From: JACDET01 sp035568375
GTDB lineage: Bacteria > Patescibacteriota > Microgenomatia > Levybacterales > UBA12049
Direction: 5' to 3'
Assembly (NCBI GenBank): GCA_035568375.1
Contig: DATMOG010000096.1
Span: forward strand, 1 to 59,690
DNA: 59,690 bases
In this document: piece by piece, positions 22,328 through 31,404 of the stretch
Layout: every line of letters begins with the position of its first letter
How positions within the stretch are numbered: position 1 is the first letter of the stretch
Notes under the pieces: generated by a model
What the model was told of the DNA's origin: nothing
The model's database searches: none
The model's input: only the letters and a program-made list of their open reading frames with translations
Translations under genes and position numbers: made by a program

Positions 22328-22625
22328 TATTTTTATATTAATACATTAGCCTAATTACTAATTACGAGATTTTATGCTACTTTTGAAACGTTTTTTGATT
22401 CGCTAAGGGTGATTCTAGCTCATGGGATGTCATAAAAAAATGAAGTAATCTTTTGATTATATGCGCGTTTGGCTACTTAATTTTTATAACAATTTTTCCA
22501 CTAGGGGCTTTTCAAGTGTATAAATTAGTAAAGATGTTATTTCTTCTCAATTTAAAATTTCTAATAAGTTCAAGAAAACCATTTGTAATTGTCAAATAAA
22601 TCATGATTTTTGCTATACTCAAAGC
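22328..22625. other. 298-base gap without a recognised gene
   Basis: AT-rich sequence with no open frame of interest. Near its right end is a plausible promoter for the transporter gene: TTGTCA at 22589-22594 and TATACT at 22614-22619 with a 19-base spacer. Confidence 0.5.
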
Positions 22626-23801
22626 ATGGTTTTCAAAAAAGTGCCAGTCACTGTTTTTATACTCGGTTTAGTAAGTTTTTTTAATGATCTTGCCTCCGAA
22701 ATGATTTATCCTATTGTCCCACTTTTTCTTACGACTGTGCTTCATACATCAATACCCATAATAGGTTTTATCGAAGGTATAGCTGAAGCAATTGCAAGCA
22801 TAACAAAATATTTTTTCGGAACATATTCTGACTTTCTTAAAAAAAGAAAAATTTTTATTACTTTTGGCTATTCATTTGGAGCAATATCAAAATTGCTTAT
22901 TGGTCTCGCATATGTCTGGCCTTTGGTGCTTTTTGCCAGAGTAATAGATAGGCTTGGAAAGGGTCTTCGTACTGCGCCTCGAGATAGTCTATTGCTTGAA
23001 AATACGACACAAGAAAACAAGGGTTTTATTTTTGGTTTTCATAGAGCCTTTGATAGTCTAGGAGCTGTTTTTGGTCCACTTGCAGCACTTATTATTCTGA
23101 TTCTCTTTAAAAATAATCTTCGTCTTACTTTTTTTATAGCTTTTATCCCTGGTGTCATTGCAATTCTATTGCTGGTATTCCTTATAAAAGAAAAAAAGAA
23201 AATAAGGATGCAGAAGGAAAGAAGATTTGTCAAAATTGATTGGAAATTATTGCAGCCTCGATTAATACATTTTATACTCATCAGTTTTATTTTTGCGTTG
23301 GGAAATAGCTCTGATACTTTTTTGCTCCTGAATGCAAAAAAACTTGGGCTGAGTACTACACTTGTTGTATTAACTTATGTGTCATACAACTTATCTCAAA
23401 CAATTTTTGCTACTCCAGCCGGTTATTTAGCAGATAAATTGGGTGCCCGGAAAATTTTTACTGCTGGCCTTATTGTTTTTACTTTCGTATATTTATTATT
23501 TGGTGTTATAAAAAATCCTATTTGGCTTTGGGTACTTTTTCCTATTTATGGAATTTATGTCGCAGCTACTGATGGCGTATCAAAGGCATATATTGCGGAA
23601 TTTATTACTATAAGTGAATCAGGTACCTTTTTTGGAGCCTATTATACAATAACCGCTATTGGGACATTCTTTGCTTCAGTAATAGGAGGTATTCTTTGGA
23701 CTACAATTAACCCATCAGCAACGTTTATTTATGGGAGTATTATGGCATTTATTGCTTTTTGCTTGCTTATCATTTTTCAAAAGGAGTTTAAGTCACAATA
23801 A
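22626..23801 (+). CDS. MFS transporter, 12 TM
   Basis: 391 residues with about 12 hydrophobic helices. The start 'VPVTVFILGLVSFFNDLASE' and 'MIYPIVPLFL' are typical of a CPR/archaeal MFS subgroup; the loop 2-3 motif appears as 'GTYSDFLKKRKIFITFGYSF', followed by 'RVIDRLGKGLRTAPRDSLL' and, in the second half, 'GYLADKLGARKIFTAG'. The 'GKGLRTAPRDSL' signature is shared by a group of uncharacterised drug- or sugar-type exporters. Substrate unknown. Followed after 90 bases by the DUF2156 gene on the same strand, which has its own TACAAT box. Confidence 0.88.
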   Translation: MVFKKVPVTVFILGLVSFFNDLASEMIYPIVPLFLTTVLHTSIPIIGFIEGIAEAIASITKYFFGTYSDFLKKRKIFITFGYSFGAISKLLIGLAYVWPLVLFARVIDRLGKGLRTAPRDSLLLENTTQENKGFIFGFHRAFDSLGAVFGPLAALIILILFKNNLRLTFFIAFIPGVIAILLLVFLIKEKKKIRMQKERRFVKIDWKLLQPRLIHFILISFIFALGNSSDTFLLLNAKKLGLSTTLVVLTYVSYNLSQTIFATPAGYLADKLGARKIFTAGLIVFTFVYLLFGVIKNPIWLWVLFPIYGIYVAATDGVSKAYIAEFITISESGTFFGAYYTITAIGTFFASVIGGILWTTINPSATFIYGSIMAFIAFCLLIIFQKEFKSQ

Positions 23802-23891
23802 TCTATATCTTTAATGAAACAACTACAAATTATATTTTACTTTTATTATTCGATTGTGTACTTTTAATTTAAATATTGTACAATAAACTCC

Positions 23892-24872
23892 ATGGAAAAA
23901 ATGGGAAATAACATAAATGCGGCACAGTTACTTATGGAAAACTATGGTAAAGATACTCTTTCATATTTCGCTCTTCACGAGAAGAAAAAATTTTTCTTTT
24001 CTTCAACCGGACATTCATTCCTTTCGTATACAATTAGAGGGAAAATTGCTTTAGTCAGCGGTGATCCAATAGGGCCAATTACGGAAATTTCTCTCCTTTT
24101 GAAAGAGTTTGAATATTTTATTAGGGGTGCAAATCTTTCGAGTTGTTTTTTAGTAGTTAATAAAGAAACATTACAAAACCTTGTTGAATTAGGTCATAGA
24201 CAATTTCATATTGGCAGTGAGGCAATTATTACATTATCAAATTTCGAAAAAAGTTCGTTAAAAAAGAAAGTGCGACGTGCTGAAAGATATATTCTTAATC
24301 AGGGAATTGTTTGTAAAATTTATAAGCGAAAAGAGATTCCCTTAAAATATCTTAATCAACTAGATAGTGTTGCTAAGGAGTGGATTCAATACAAAGGTGG
24401 TAAAGAAAAACGGTTTACAATGACATTAGGTAGAATACCTTCGATTGTAGATCGTGATTGTGAAATTGTACTCGCGTTGCAAAGTGAAGAAGTGATCGGT
24501 TACCTTACTTTTGTTCCTGTATATGCATCAAAAAGTTTATCATTAGATGCTACGAGAAGGAAAAAAAATGCTCCAAATGGTCTTGTTGAATTTTTGTTAA
24601 TTCAATCATTAGAGCATTTTAAAAAGCAAGGAATTAATACTGTAAGTCTTAATTTTGCAACGTTTCATCATCAAAAGAAAGAAATGTCTGAAAAACCAGT
24701 TAAATTATTGATTTCGTTACTTTATATTATATTAAGTAGATTATACAAAACGAATAATATATATCATTTTAATAATAAATTTTTACCACATTGGCAAGAG
24801 AGATATGTGGCGTTTGAAAAGAAACGTTATTTGCCAAGCTATTTGTTAGCAATTGCAAAAGTAGAGCTTTAG
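23892..24872 (+). CDS. DUF2156 (MprF-like acyltransferase domain) protein
   Basis: 326 residues. Matches the cytosolic GNAT-type domain of phosphatidylglycerol lysyltransferases without the membrane flippase part: 'NYGKDTLSYFALHEKKKFFF', 'GKIALVSGDPIGP', 'SSLKKKVRRAERYILNQGI', 'VIGYLTFVPVY', 'SLDATRRKKNAPNGLVEFLL', 'GINTVSLNFATF'. Family members transfer aminoacyl groups from tRNA to lipids or other acceptors; the stand-alone form's acceptor is unknown. TACAAT at 23879-23884 gives a near-leaderless start. Confidence 0.87.
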   Translation: MEKMGNNINAAQLLMENYGKDTLSYFALHEKKKFFFSSTGHSFLSYTIRGKIALVSGDPIGPITEISLLLKEFEYFIRGANLSSCFLVVNKETLQNLVELGHRQFHIGSEAIITLSNFEKSSLKKKVRRAERYILNQGIVCKIYKRKEIPLKYLNQLDSVAKEWIQYKGGKEKRFTMTLGRIPSIVDRDCEIVLALQSEEVIGYLTFVPVYASKSLSLDATRRKKNAPNGLVEFLLIQSLEHFKKQGINTVSLNFATFHHQKKEMSEKPVKLLISLLYIILSRLYKTNNIYHFNNKFLPHWQERYVAFEKKRYLPSYLLAIAKVEL

Positions 24873-24874
24873 TG

Positions 24875-24880
24875 TATAAT
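24875..24880 (+). promoter_or_regulatory. -10 box of small basic protein gene
   Basis: TATAAT at 24875-24880, six bases before the ATG at 24887 and four bases after the DUF2156 stop. The transcript is expected to be leaderless. Confidence 0.5.
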
Positions 24881-24886
24881 ATATAT

Positions 24887-25006
24887 ATGGCAAAGCGAGA
24901 TACTGGACTAACAAATAAGCAAAAATCACATTCATATAAGACTAAAAAGAGACTTGAAATAAAGCGTGAGATGCTTGCAAAGAAAATTGCAAAACGTCAT
25001 AAATAA
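24887..25006 (+). CDS. 39-residue strongly basic protein
   Basis: Encodes 'MAKRDTGLTNKQKSHSYKTK' followed by a basic helix ending 'AKKIAKRHK'. More than a third of the residues are Lys or Arg. It starts 14 bases after the DUF2156 gene with a TATAAT box just upstream and ends at TAA. Composition resembles small ribosome- or nucleic-acid-binding proteins. The following 320 bases hold nothing recognisable. Small size limits confidence, but the promoter-start spacing supports it. Confidence 0.6.
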   Translation: MAKRDTGLTNKQKSHSYKTKKRLEIKREMLAKKIAKRHK

Positions 25007-25327
25007 TTCCCCATTACTTCTCTATATTATCTTTTTTCTGAAATAGTTAATTTTATATTAATGACTGGTATAAAAATTTTTAGAATGAGAGGAGAAACCA
25101 GAAAATTTTGAAAGAAGGTAGAGTTCATATTATAATCTTAAATGATACACTTTATGATGTTTCAATTCAGAAGTTTAGTGTGCCAGTACATTTTTGATTG
25201 ATAATTGAATATAAGGTTTAGCCATACCACAAGATTTTTAGCTAATAAGATGCAATAATAACAGACATTGGTTATTGAAATTAAGATTTCAGATAAGTAT
25301 ACTAAATTTATTGTAGTATTTAACAAT
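25007..25327. other. 321-base gap without a recognised gene
   Basis: AT-rich, no convincing open frame or structured RNA seen. The last bases carry a TAGTAT stretch that may act as the -10 box of the VOC gene. Confidence 0.4.
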
Positions 25328-25711
25328 ATGTTTAAAGCAAAAACAGCATTTAGTGGATTTTCAATAGACAACCAGGCAAAGGCACAGAAATTTTATTCAG
25401 AGGTCCTTGGTTTAGAAGTAAAAGATAGCGGGATGGGATTAGAATTACAACTCCCCAATAGTGGTACAGTATTTATATATGCAAAGGATAATCATGAACC
25501 AGCAACTTTTACCGTTTTAAATTTCGTCGTTAAAGATATTGATGAAGCAGTAGATGATCTTGTAAAAAAAGGAATACAGTTTGAAAAATATCAAGATTTT
25601 AATCAAGATGAAAAAGGTATTGCTCGAGGTATTTCTGTTAAAAGAGGACCAGACATTGCTTGGTTTAAAGATCCTGCTGGTAATATTCTTTCAGTCCTCC
25701 AAAATGTTTAA
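25328..25711 (+). CDS. VOC/glyoxalase family protein
   Basis: 127 residues, a two-module VOC (glyoxalase/bleomycin-resistance) fold. Signature: 'SGFSIDNQAKAQKFYSEVLG' start, 'LELQLPNSGTVFIYAKDNH', 'TVLNFVVKDIDEAVDDLVKK', and the closing 'DIAWFKDPAGNILSVLQ'. Catalytic metal ligands are only partly evident, so it may be a binding or isomerase-like member. The ATG at 25328 is used because 'MFKAKTAFSGFSIDN' is the normal start; a TTG 60 bases upstream is rejected. Confidence 0.88.
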   Translation: MFKAKTAFSGFSIDNQAKAQKFYSEVLGLEVKDSGMGLELQLPNSGTVFIYAKDNHEPATFTVLNFVVKDIDEAVDDLVKKGIQFEKYQDFNQDEKGIARGISVKRGPDIAWFKDPAGNILSVLQNV

Positions 25712-25817
25712 AAACCGTATCTTAGACGGGATGAAACTGCTTGCGGTAACAGTTCTGTTAATTAGTTTATCAAAAAATTTAGTAAAAGGCATTTTTTAAT
25801 ATAAATTGACTGTCTAT

Positions 25818-26891
25818 TTATAGAAAGAGCTGTCTTAAAGACAAAATTTCGTTTATACAGACCGACTTTTCTTTATTACTCATCTTATTGCAAAATTTTT
25901 CTGCAGGCTGAAGACTTCCATAATGGAGAATATATAAGTTAATCATACCTCTCAAACAGGGTTCTTGGACATTGCTTGGTCCATTTGAACAAATTATTTT
26001 AGCTAACATAGGATTATTAATATTTTGTTTTGTCATTTCTGATCCTACTCCACTTGCACAAGAAGCAATAAAAAGATAAGGAGCACTTTCACACCATTCT
26101 AAAGCCTGTGAATAACTATTAGCATGTAGATTCAAAAAATATATTGGTGCATATTCGTAGCAATTTGACATGTCTTGATATTGTTGTTGAATACAAGGGT
26201 AGAAATAATTATGTTTGCTTACATATTTGGTTGGATGAATAAAATTATCGGTAGTAAAATTCTGCATAAAAATGCCATTTACACACGCAGAATACGCAAA
26301 ATTATTTAATAACGACTTACAAAGTGTAATTGATTTAGGGACATTGTTATTAGTTGCAAACATAATACCATGTCCTATCCCATGATAGCATTCCCATGCA
26401 TTATAATTGCTTTTTTTATATCCTAGACAGATTTTATGTACTGCTTGTGTAATAGTAGTTTTATTTTCTTCGAAATAGCTTTCTAGAATACCATGCATAT
26501 AGCCTGAATTACATATTTCATCTTGAAATTGTATTGCTTTTTCAAAAGTTTTATATTTTTTGAAAGCTATATGGCCTATTTCATGTGTTAATTCATGACA
26601 ATTGCGAGATAAGGCGTTATTTGTTTTAACTTCAACTCGTAAGATTTCTAGTGCAATACGAGGATCGTGATTTTTTACAAGTAGAAAATATTTTGATTGA
26701 ATGTTTTTCCACTGATTGAATGTTAGATACGTTATATGATTAGATGTCTGCATGATAGAAAATTTGCTTTGGTCATCAGTCTTATATATTAATGCCCACC
26801 CGATTCCGATAATAATAGCCATAATGGCTAAGAAAATAATAAAGCAGAGAAGTATTTTGCGAATCTCTCTTAAAAATATTTTTTTGTTCAT
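25818..26891 (-). CDS. membrane-anchored Cys/His-rich repeat protein
   Basis: 357 residues. One membrane helix (about 10-32), the rest probably outside. The body carries 'NCHELTHEIGHIAFKKY', 'EICNSGYMHGILESYF', 'ECYHGIGHGIMFATN', then repeated helical pairs with Cys spaced about 11-16 residues ('LCKS...SACVNG', 'PCIQ...NCYEY', 'WCES...SCASG', 'ICSN...PCLRG', 'FCNK...VCINE'). The early His/Cys clusters could bind metal; the later Cys pairs look like disulfide-clamped helical repeats. Known function: none that I recall. Divergent from the pseudouridine synthase at 26977. Confidence 0.7.
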   Translation of the reverse strand: MNKKIFLREIRKILLCFIIFLAIMAIIIGIGWALIYKTDDQSKFSIMQTSNHITYLTFNQWKNIQSKYFLLVKNHDPRIALEILRVEVKTNNALSRNCHELTHEIGHIAFKKYKTFEKAIQFQDEICNSGYMHGILESYFEENKTTITQAVHKICLGYKKSNYNAWECYHGIGHGIMFATNNNVPKSITLCKSLLNNFAYSACVNGIFMQNFTTDNFIHPTKYVSKHNYFYPCIQQQYQDMSNCYEYAPIYFLNLHANSYSQALEWCESAPYLFIASCASGVGSEMTKQNINNPMLAKIICSNGPSNVQEPCLRGMINLYILHYGSLQPAEKFCNKMSNKEKSVCINEILSLRQLFL

Positions 26892-26976
26892 AAGTTGATC
26901 CTTTTGCTATAATTTATACTATAGTCTATTTTATGGCATGGCAAAAGCGTCGGTATTGGTATACTAGTAGAGTTAT

Positions 26977-27705
26977 ATGAAAGATACTACACAACGTTTA
27001 AATAAATATCTTGCTAATCTTGGCATTTGTTCACGACGAGATGTTAAAGCTTTTTTGAGGGACAATAATGTGACAGTTAATGGAGTACAAGTAAAAGAGT
27101 CAGGGACTCGAATAGATCCCGCAAAAGATGACATTAGAATTAAAGGTAGTGTAGTTAAACCACCTAAACTTATCTATTATCTCATTAATAAACCAAAAGG
27201 TATTATTACAACAACTGATGATGAATATGGGAGGAAGAATATTACCTCTCTTGTCCCTTTCGTTGGCAAGATTTATCCAGTTGGTAGACTTGACAAAGAT
27301 ACAACAGGGCTTCTCATTCTTACTAATGATGGAGAGCTAACAAATTTGCTCATTCATCCCAAATATCATGTTGACAAAACTTATCGTCTGACAATTGAAG
27401 GAATCCCAACAAGTGCACAGGTTCATGCATTGCGAAATGGTGTACTATTGGAAGATGGTATTACGGCACCGGCAATTGTTCATATCTTAAAATCAACAAA
27501 TACTATTTCAGTATTAGATATAATTATTCATGAAGGCAAAAATCGTCAAATTAGAAGAATGTGTGAAGCTGTGGGAATTCGACTCTTGGAATTGCAAAGA
27601 ATTAAATTTGGTTCACTTATACTTGATAAACTTAGTATAGGGAATTACCGGCATCTTACAAACGAAGAGATTATGAAATTAAGAAAAGTAGCAGAACTAC
27701 AGTAG
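26977..27705 (+). CDS. rluB: RsuA/RluB-family pseudouridine synthase
   Basis: 242 residues, typical length. S4 RNA-binding domain at 5-60 ('RLNKYLANLGICSRRDVKAF', 'VTVNGVQVK'), linker 'YYLINKPKGIITT', catalytic loop 'GRLDKDTTGLLILTNDG' with the conserved Asp, and 'EGKNRQIRRMCEAVG' near the end. Members modify 23S (RluB, RluF) or 16S (RsuA) rRNA; RluB is the likeliest in this lineage. TATACT about 16 bases before the ATG fits a short-leader start. Confidence 0.9.
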   Translation: MKDTTQRLNKYLANLGICSRRDVKAFLRDNNVTVNGVQVKESGTRIDPAKDDIRIKGSVVKPPKLIYYLINKPKGIITTTDDEYGRKNITSLVPFVGKIYPVGRLDKDTTGLLILTNDGELTNLLIHPKYHVDKTYRLTIEGIPTSAQVHALRNGVLLEDGITAPAIVHILKSTNTISVLDIIIHEGKNRQIRRMCEAVGIRLLELQRIKFGSLILDKLSIGNYRHLTNEEIMKLRKVAELQ

Positions 27706-27728
27706 CCGATTTTAATAAATATCTTTTA

Positions 27729-28088
27729 TTATTGATTATTTTCTGATCCCCCTGAAGCTGATATTTCAATCATTCGTAGACGATCCTTTGTTTCATTTAC
27801 TTTTTTCCAATTACCCATAATTTCATTATTCTTTGCTAATCTCTCCGAAAGTCCTGATTTTTCTTCAAATAATGTTGATTTCATTGGTGGTACTCTGGAT
27901 ATAACGGTACTATCAGATTTCCCTGCTTTTATAAAAAAGTATATTCCTCCACAAAGAAAAAAGATTGATAATGCAAGAAAAAAAAGATTTGCATTTGTAT
28001 TTAAGTTGATAATAAATACATATATTATCGATATGCCTCCAAAAATAAAAACTATCCCAGCAACTGTTTGTATGATTGTTTTAAACAT
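27729..28088 (-). CDS. two-TM hypothetical protein
   Basis: 119 residues. Two membrane helices (about 5-27 and 33-52) joined by a short loop, then a charged C-terminal tail with an amphipathic helix 'SGLSERLAKNNEIMGNWKKV'. No family recognised. Convergent with the pseudouridine synthase gene (23-base gap) and 50 bases upstream of it lies intergenic sequence before the MFS gene. Probably a minor inner-membrane protein. Confidence 0.6.
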   Translation of the reverse strand: MFKTIIQTVAGIVFIFGGISIIYVFIINLNTNANLFFLALSIFFLCGGIYFFIKAGKSDSTVISRVPPMKSTLFEEKSGLSERLAKNNEIMGNWKKVNETKDRLRMIEISASGGSENNQ

Positions 28089-28138
28089 ATATTATTAGAA
28101 TAATAATTATTATGCATTTTGTAAATACATAATATAGA

Positions 28139-29662
28139 CTAATGTTTCAAAGATTTATTATGAATAGTAAAGAATGAGATAACGGCGCTTAGAAAGGCAA
28201 GAAGTGCATTAATGCCCATTGCCCAACGGAAGCAATAGATAAAAGAATCTTCAACCGCATTTTGTATATAAAATCTTTTTTGTATACTAAAATTTTCAGG
28301 TATAATAATTCCACCTAATTTGTTCTTTTGTGTCATGATTTGATATCTTTCATCATTTGTGAAAGATGATGAAGTCATATGCTTTGAAAGTTGAGTTCTG
28401 AAAAGGGAAATGACAATCAGCCCAAGTAAAGCAACTGCTAAAAGTCCGGCAACTCGAGCGACTGCATTATTAATTCCTGATGCTGCGCCTGAGTATTTTT
28501 TTTCCACAGCAAGAGCAGATTTGGTAAGTGGTGCAATCACAATAGCCATTCCTAATCCAAAAAGAATTAATCCTGGTAGATATTGAATAAGGTAGTTTGC
28601 ATTTTTCCCAGGTAATATTAATAAAACCATTCCAATGGAAACAATCAACGAACCGATAATCATTGGCATTCTTGGGCCGAATTTATCAGTCAATGTTCCA
28701 CCTGTGCTTGACAAAAAGGTTATTAAAAGCACTGTAGGTATCATACCAAGACCTGCATAAATCGGTGAATAATGCTGGATTTGTTGAAAATTTAATACTA
28801 GAAAGAAAATAACACCACTTAGCGCAAAATATAAAAAGAACGTTGCAAGATTAGCACCCGTTACTAAAGTAGATTGAAAAATATGGAAAGGAACGAGAGG
28901 TTCTTTAGTTCTATTCTCAACAAAAAGAAAAACAAAAAAAGCAATAATACCGAAGAATAGGCTGATAACAATAGCAGGATTTTGCCATCCAAGATCTGGA
29001 GCTGAGATTAATCCATATGAAATTCCTAACAGTGATAAAAAAATAAGTATCGCACCTTGTATATCAAGCTTTGTTGATTCAATATTGCGTGATTCAGGTA
29101 TATAACGAATGGTTAGAAATAATGCTAACAAACCTAATGGGATATTAATATAAAAAATTGAAGGCCAACCCAGTACTTGTACCAGCCATCCACCTACTAA
29201 AGGTCCTAATGCAGCAACTCCACCGGCGAATCCAGACCAAATTCCTATTGCGCGTCCACGGACAGATTCCGCAAATGTGATGTTAATAATACTAAGACTC
29301 CCTGGTACCATCATTGCACCTCCTATCCCCTGTACTATGCGAGAAATTTCAAGTTGTGTAATGGTATGGGCTATACTACAGAGAAATGAAGCTGTGATAA
29401 AAAGTCCAATACCAATTGAAAAAATTCGTTTTCTGCCAAATTTATCCCCGAGTGCTCCACTGATTAATATAAGTGAACAAAGCATTAACGTATAACCATT
29501 TACAATCCATTGGATTCCCGTAATTGTTGCATTAAGTTTTGCTTGGAGCGTCGGGATTGCAATGTTGACAACAGAGCCATCGAGAAATGCCATACCGCTT
29601 GCGAGGATTGTTGCAGTAAGGATAAGTCTGCCTTCGAGCGTTTTTATTGTAACTTCTTTCAT
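28139..29662 (-). CDS. MFS transporter, DHA2 (EmrB/QacA) family
   Basis: 507 residues, about 14 membrane helices. Start region 'GMAFLDGSVVNIAIPTLQ' is the DHA2 motif; then 'GALGDKFGRKRIFSIGIGLF', 'RIVQGIGGAMMVPGSLSII', 'GFAGGVAALGPLVGGWLVQ' and 'GGTLTDKFGPRMPMIIGSL'. Proton-driven multidrug efflux is the usual role. The ATG at 29662 is preceded by a TATACT box on the minus strand; the longer frame upstream lacks membrane-protein character. Divergent from the HD gene. Confidence 0.92.
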   Translation of the reverse strand: MKEVTIKTLEGRLILTATILASGMAFLDGSVVNIAIPTLQAKLNATITGIQWIVNGYTLMLCSLILISGALGDKFGRKRIFSIGIGLFITASFLCSIAHTITQLEISRIVQGIGGAMMVPGSLSIINITFAESVRGRAIGIWSGFAGGVAALGPLVGGWLVQVLGWPSIFYINIPLGLLALFLTIRYIPESRNIESTKLDIQGAILIFLSLLGISYGLISAPDLGWQNPAIVISLFFGIIAFFVFLFVENRTKEPLVPFHIFQSTLVTGANLATFFLYFALSGVIFFLVLNFQQIQHYSPIYAGLGMIPTVLLITFLSSTGGTLTDKFGPRMPMIIGSLIVSIGMVLLILPGKNANYLIQYLPGLILFGLGMAIVIAPLTKSALAVEKKYSGAASGINNAVARVAGLLAVALLGLIVISLFRTQLSKHMTSSSFTNDERYQIMTQKNKLGGIIIPENFSIQKRFYIQNAVEDSFIYCFRWAMGINALLAFLSAVISFFTIHNKSLKH

Positions 29663-29762
29663 TACAAAAAGTATAACAGAGAAATAGGAAAATTGAAGCC
29701 TGAATAAATTATGATACATTTTGGACGATTGTTGTGTGTGTGAAAACTGGCAATGTGCATGG

Positions 29763-29768
29763 TATAAT
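29763..29768 (+). promoter_or_regulatory. -10 box of HD hydrolase gene
   Basis: TATAAT six bases before the ATG at 29775, another leaderless-type arrangement. It rules out the in-frame start at 29721. Confidence 0.5.
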
Positions 29769-29774
29769 TTATTT

Positions 29775-30725
29775 ATGAAAGTCAATGATACTGTCTATGG
29801 TGTCTATGAAATTGTTTCTCCAGTTCTTATTGAGTTGATAAAGTCACAATCAGTCCAACGGTTGAAAAATATTGCTCAATTTGGTATACCCGATAAATAT
29901 TATCATCTAAAAAATTATACTCGTTATGAGCATTGTATCGGTGTTATGCTACTTCTTAAAATATTAGGAGCATCAGAAGAAGAACAAATAGCTGGATTGC
30001 TCCATGATGTGTCACATACTGCTTTTTCTCATGTTATAGATTGGGTTATTGGAAATGGAAAAACAGAAAATTATCAGGATGAACAACATGAGAAATTTAT
30101 ACATTCTTCAGAAATTCCGTCTATTTTAAATAAATATGATTATGATGCCAAAAGAATCACCGATTATCATCATTTTAACCTATTGGAGAGAGACATTCCT
30201 GATGTGTGTGCTGATAGACTTGATTATTCATTGAGAGAGTTCCCAAAAGCTATTGCAAAAAAATGCATGTCCAATTTAACTATAAAAAATAATATAATTG
30301 TATTCAAAAATAAGTCATCAGCTATTCTGTTTACAAGAAATTTTTTAGAAAGACAAATGACTCATTGGGGCGGATTTGAAGCAGCATCGCGTTATCGCAT
30401 CTTTGCAAATATGTTGCGGGAAGCAATGAAAAAAAAGATTATTGCAAAGGAAGATTTTTGGAAAGAAGATGCTTTTGTTGTCAAAAAATTAATAGCTTCA
30501 AAGGATAAGAAAATAATAAAAGTTTTAAAAACATTAGAACAAAAATCGATTTCCCATTTATCACAAAGTAATATTGTTGCACATAAAAAATTTCGATACG
30601 TTGATCCGTTATTTATAGATAATAATAAACTTATTCGAATAAGTGAAGTAGATATAAAAATTGCTGAAGAAATTGAAAGCGCAAAAAAACAGAATGAAAA
30701 AGGAATTAAGATACCTTTTATTTAA
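29775..30725 (+). CDS. HD superfamily phosphohydrolase
   Basis: 316 residues. HD motif set: 'YTRYEHCIGVMLLLK' (first His), 'AGLLHDVSHTAFSHVID' (HD plus downstream His), and 'DVCADRLDYSLREFP' (last Asp). The arrangement matches SAMHD1/dGTPase-like or archaeal-type HD proteins that hydrolyse (d)NTPs, though the substrate is not readable. The basic C-terminal segment may bind nucleic acid. TATAAT sits six bases before the ATG. Confidence 0.88.
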   Translation: MKVNDTVYGVYEIVSPVLIELIKSQSVQRLKNIAQFGIPDKYYHLKNYTRYEHCIGVMLLLKILGASEEEQIAGLLHDVSHTAFSHVIDWVIGNGKTENYQDEQHEKFIHSSEIPSILNKYDYDAKRITDYHHFNLLERDIPDVCADRLDYSLREFPKAIAKKCMSNLTIKNNIIVFKNKSSAILFTRNFLERQMTHWGGFEAASRYRIFANMLREAMKKKIIAKEDFWKEDAFVVKKLIASKDKKIIKVLKTLEQKSISHLSQSNIVAHKKFRYVDPLFIDNNKLIRISEVDIKIAEEIESAKKQNEKGIKIPFI

Positions 30726-30784
30726 ATTTTTAAACTCTAAGAGCCTGTTTGAAAAGTTAAGAAGATTTTAATACAATTGAAGAC

Positions 30785-31123
30785 ATGATAAAAATCGAAG
30801 TTAGGTCAGGAGAAGAAGTCATAGAAAAAGTGACAAAAGTTCTCCTTAAGAAAAATGTTCAAGAAGGAAGTATCGTCTCTATTGTTGGTGCAGTTGCTAC
30901 TTGTTGTATCAGTACCATGCCTAAAGATAATGCAAGAAAGGATATTCTCACTGAGTATCATGAACCATTAGAGATGTCTGGAACAGGAGAAGTTCATGAA
31001 GGAAAACCACATATCCATGCTGTTTTCGGGCGAGAAGGTAATACTACTGTTTTTGGTCATCTGCATTGGGCTCAGGTAACAGAGTGGTTTGTTCATGTGT
31101 ATATTATTCCTTTGCAGGATTAA
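30785..31123 (+). CDS. PPC/DUF296 domain protein
   Basis: 112 residues, single PPC (plant and prokaryote conserved, DUF296) domain. Diagnostic features are 'GSIVSIVGAVATCCIST', 'GTGEVHEGKPHIHAVFGREG' and 'TVFGHLHWAQVTEW', whose His residues form the usual metal site of the trimeric fold. Function in bacteria unknown; some are DNA-associated in plants via AT-hooks, absent here. Follows the HD gene by 59 bases on the same strand. Confidence 0.9.
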   Translation: MIKIEVRSGEEVIEKVTKVLLKKNVQEGSIVSIVGAVATCCISTMPKDNARKDILTEYHEPLEMSGTGEVHEGKPHIHAVFGREGNTTVFGHLHWAQVTEWFVHVYIIPLQD

Positions 31124-31135
31124 TAAGCGTATTCT

Positions 31136-31308
31136 TTAGCAATTCTTTTTGGCATGAGTCTTGCCATCGCGAGGAATATGAAATTCCGTATTGTCTCCAA
31201 ATCGTTCAAAATCTTTTGCTAATCTTCTGTATCTACTAATCCATGACAGTGTCTTTTCAATAATCCAGCGCTTTGGCAAGACAACAATTTTTTTTGATAC
31301 TAACCATG
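31136..31308 (-). pseudogene. IS5-family transposase C-terminal relic
   Basis: On the minus strand one frame reads 'PWLVSKKIVVLPKRWIIEKT', 'LSWISRYRRLAKDFERFGDN', then loses similarity and stops at 31136-31138. 'LPKRWIIEKTLSWISRYRRL' is the hallmark C-terminal block of IS5/IS427-type DDE transposases with its catalytic Glu. The N-terminal part and inverted repeats are not visible. A solo remnant in the 280-base gap between the PPC gene and the oxidoreductase. Confidence 0.8.
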
Positions 31309-31404
31309 GTCACAATTGATTAATGATATATATACCATAGGATTGATTATACGTTTGTAGATTTGTTCAATTTGATTATCTTCTATCAAATTAGTTATAT
31401 ATAC

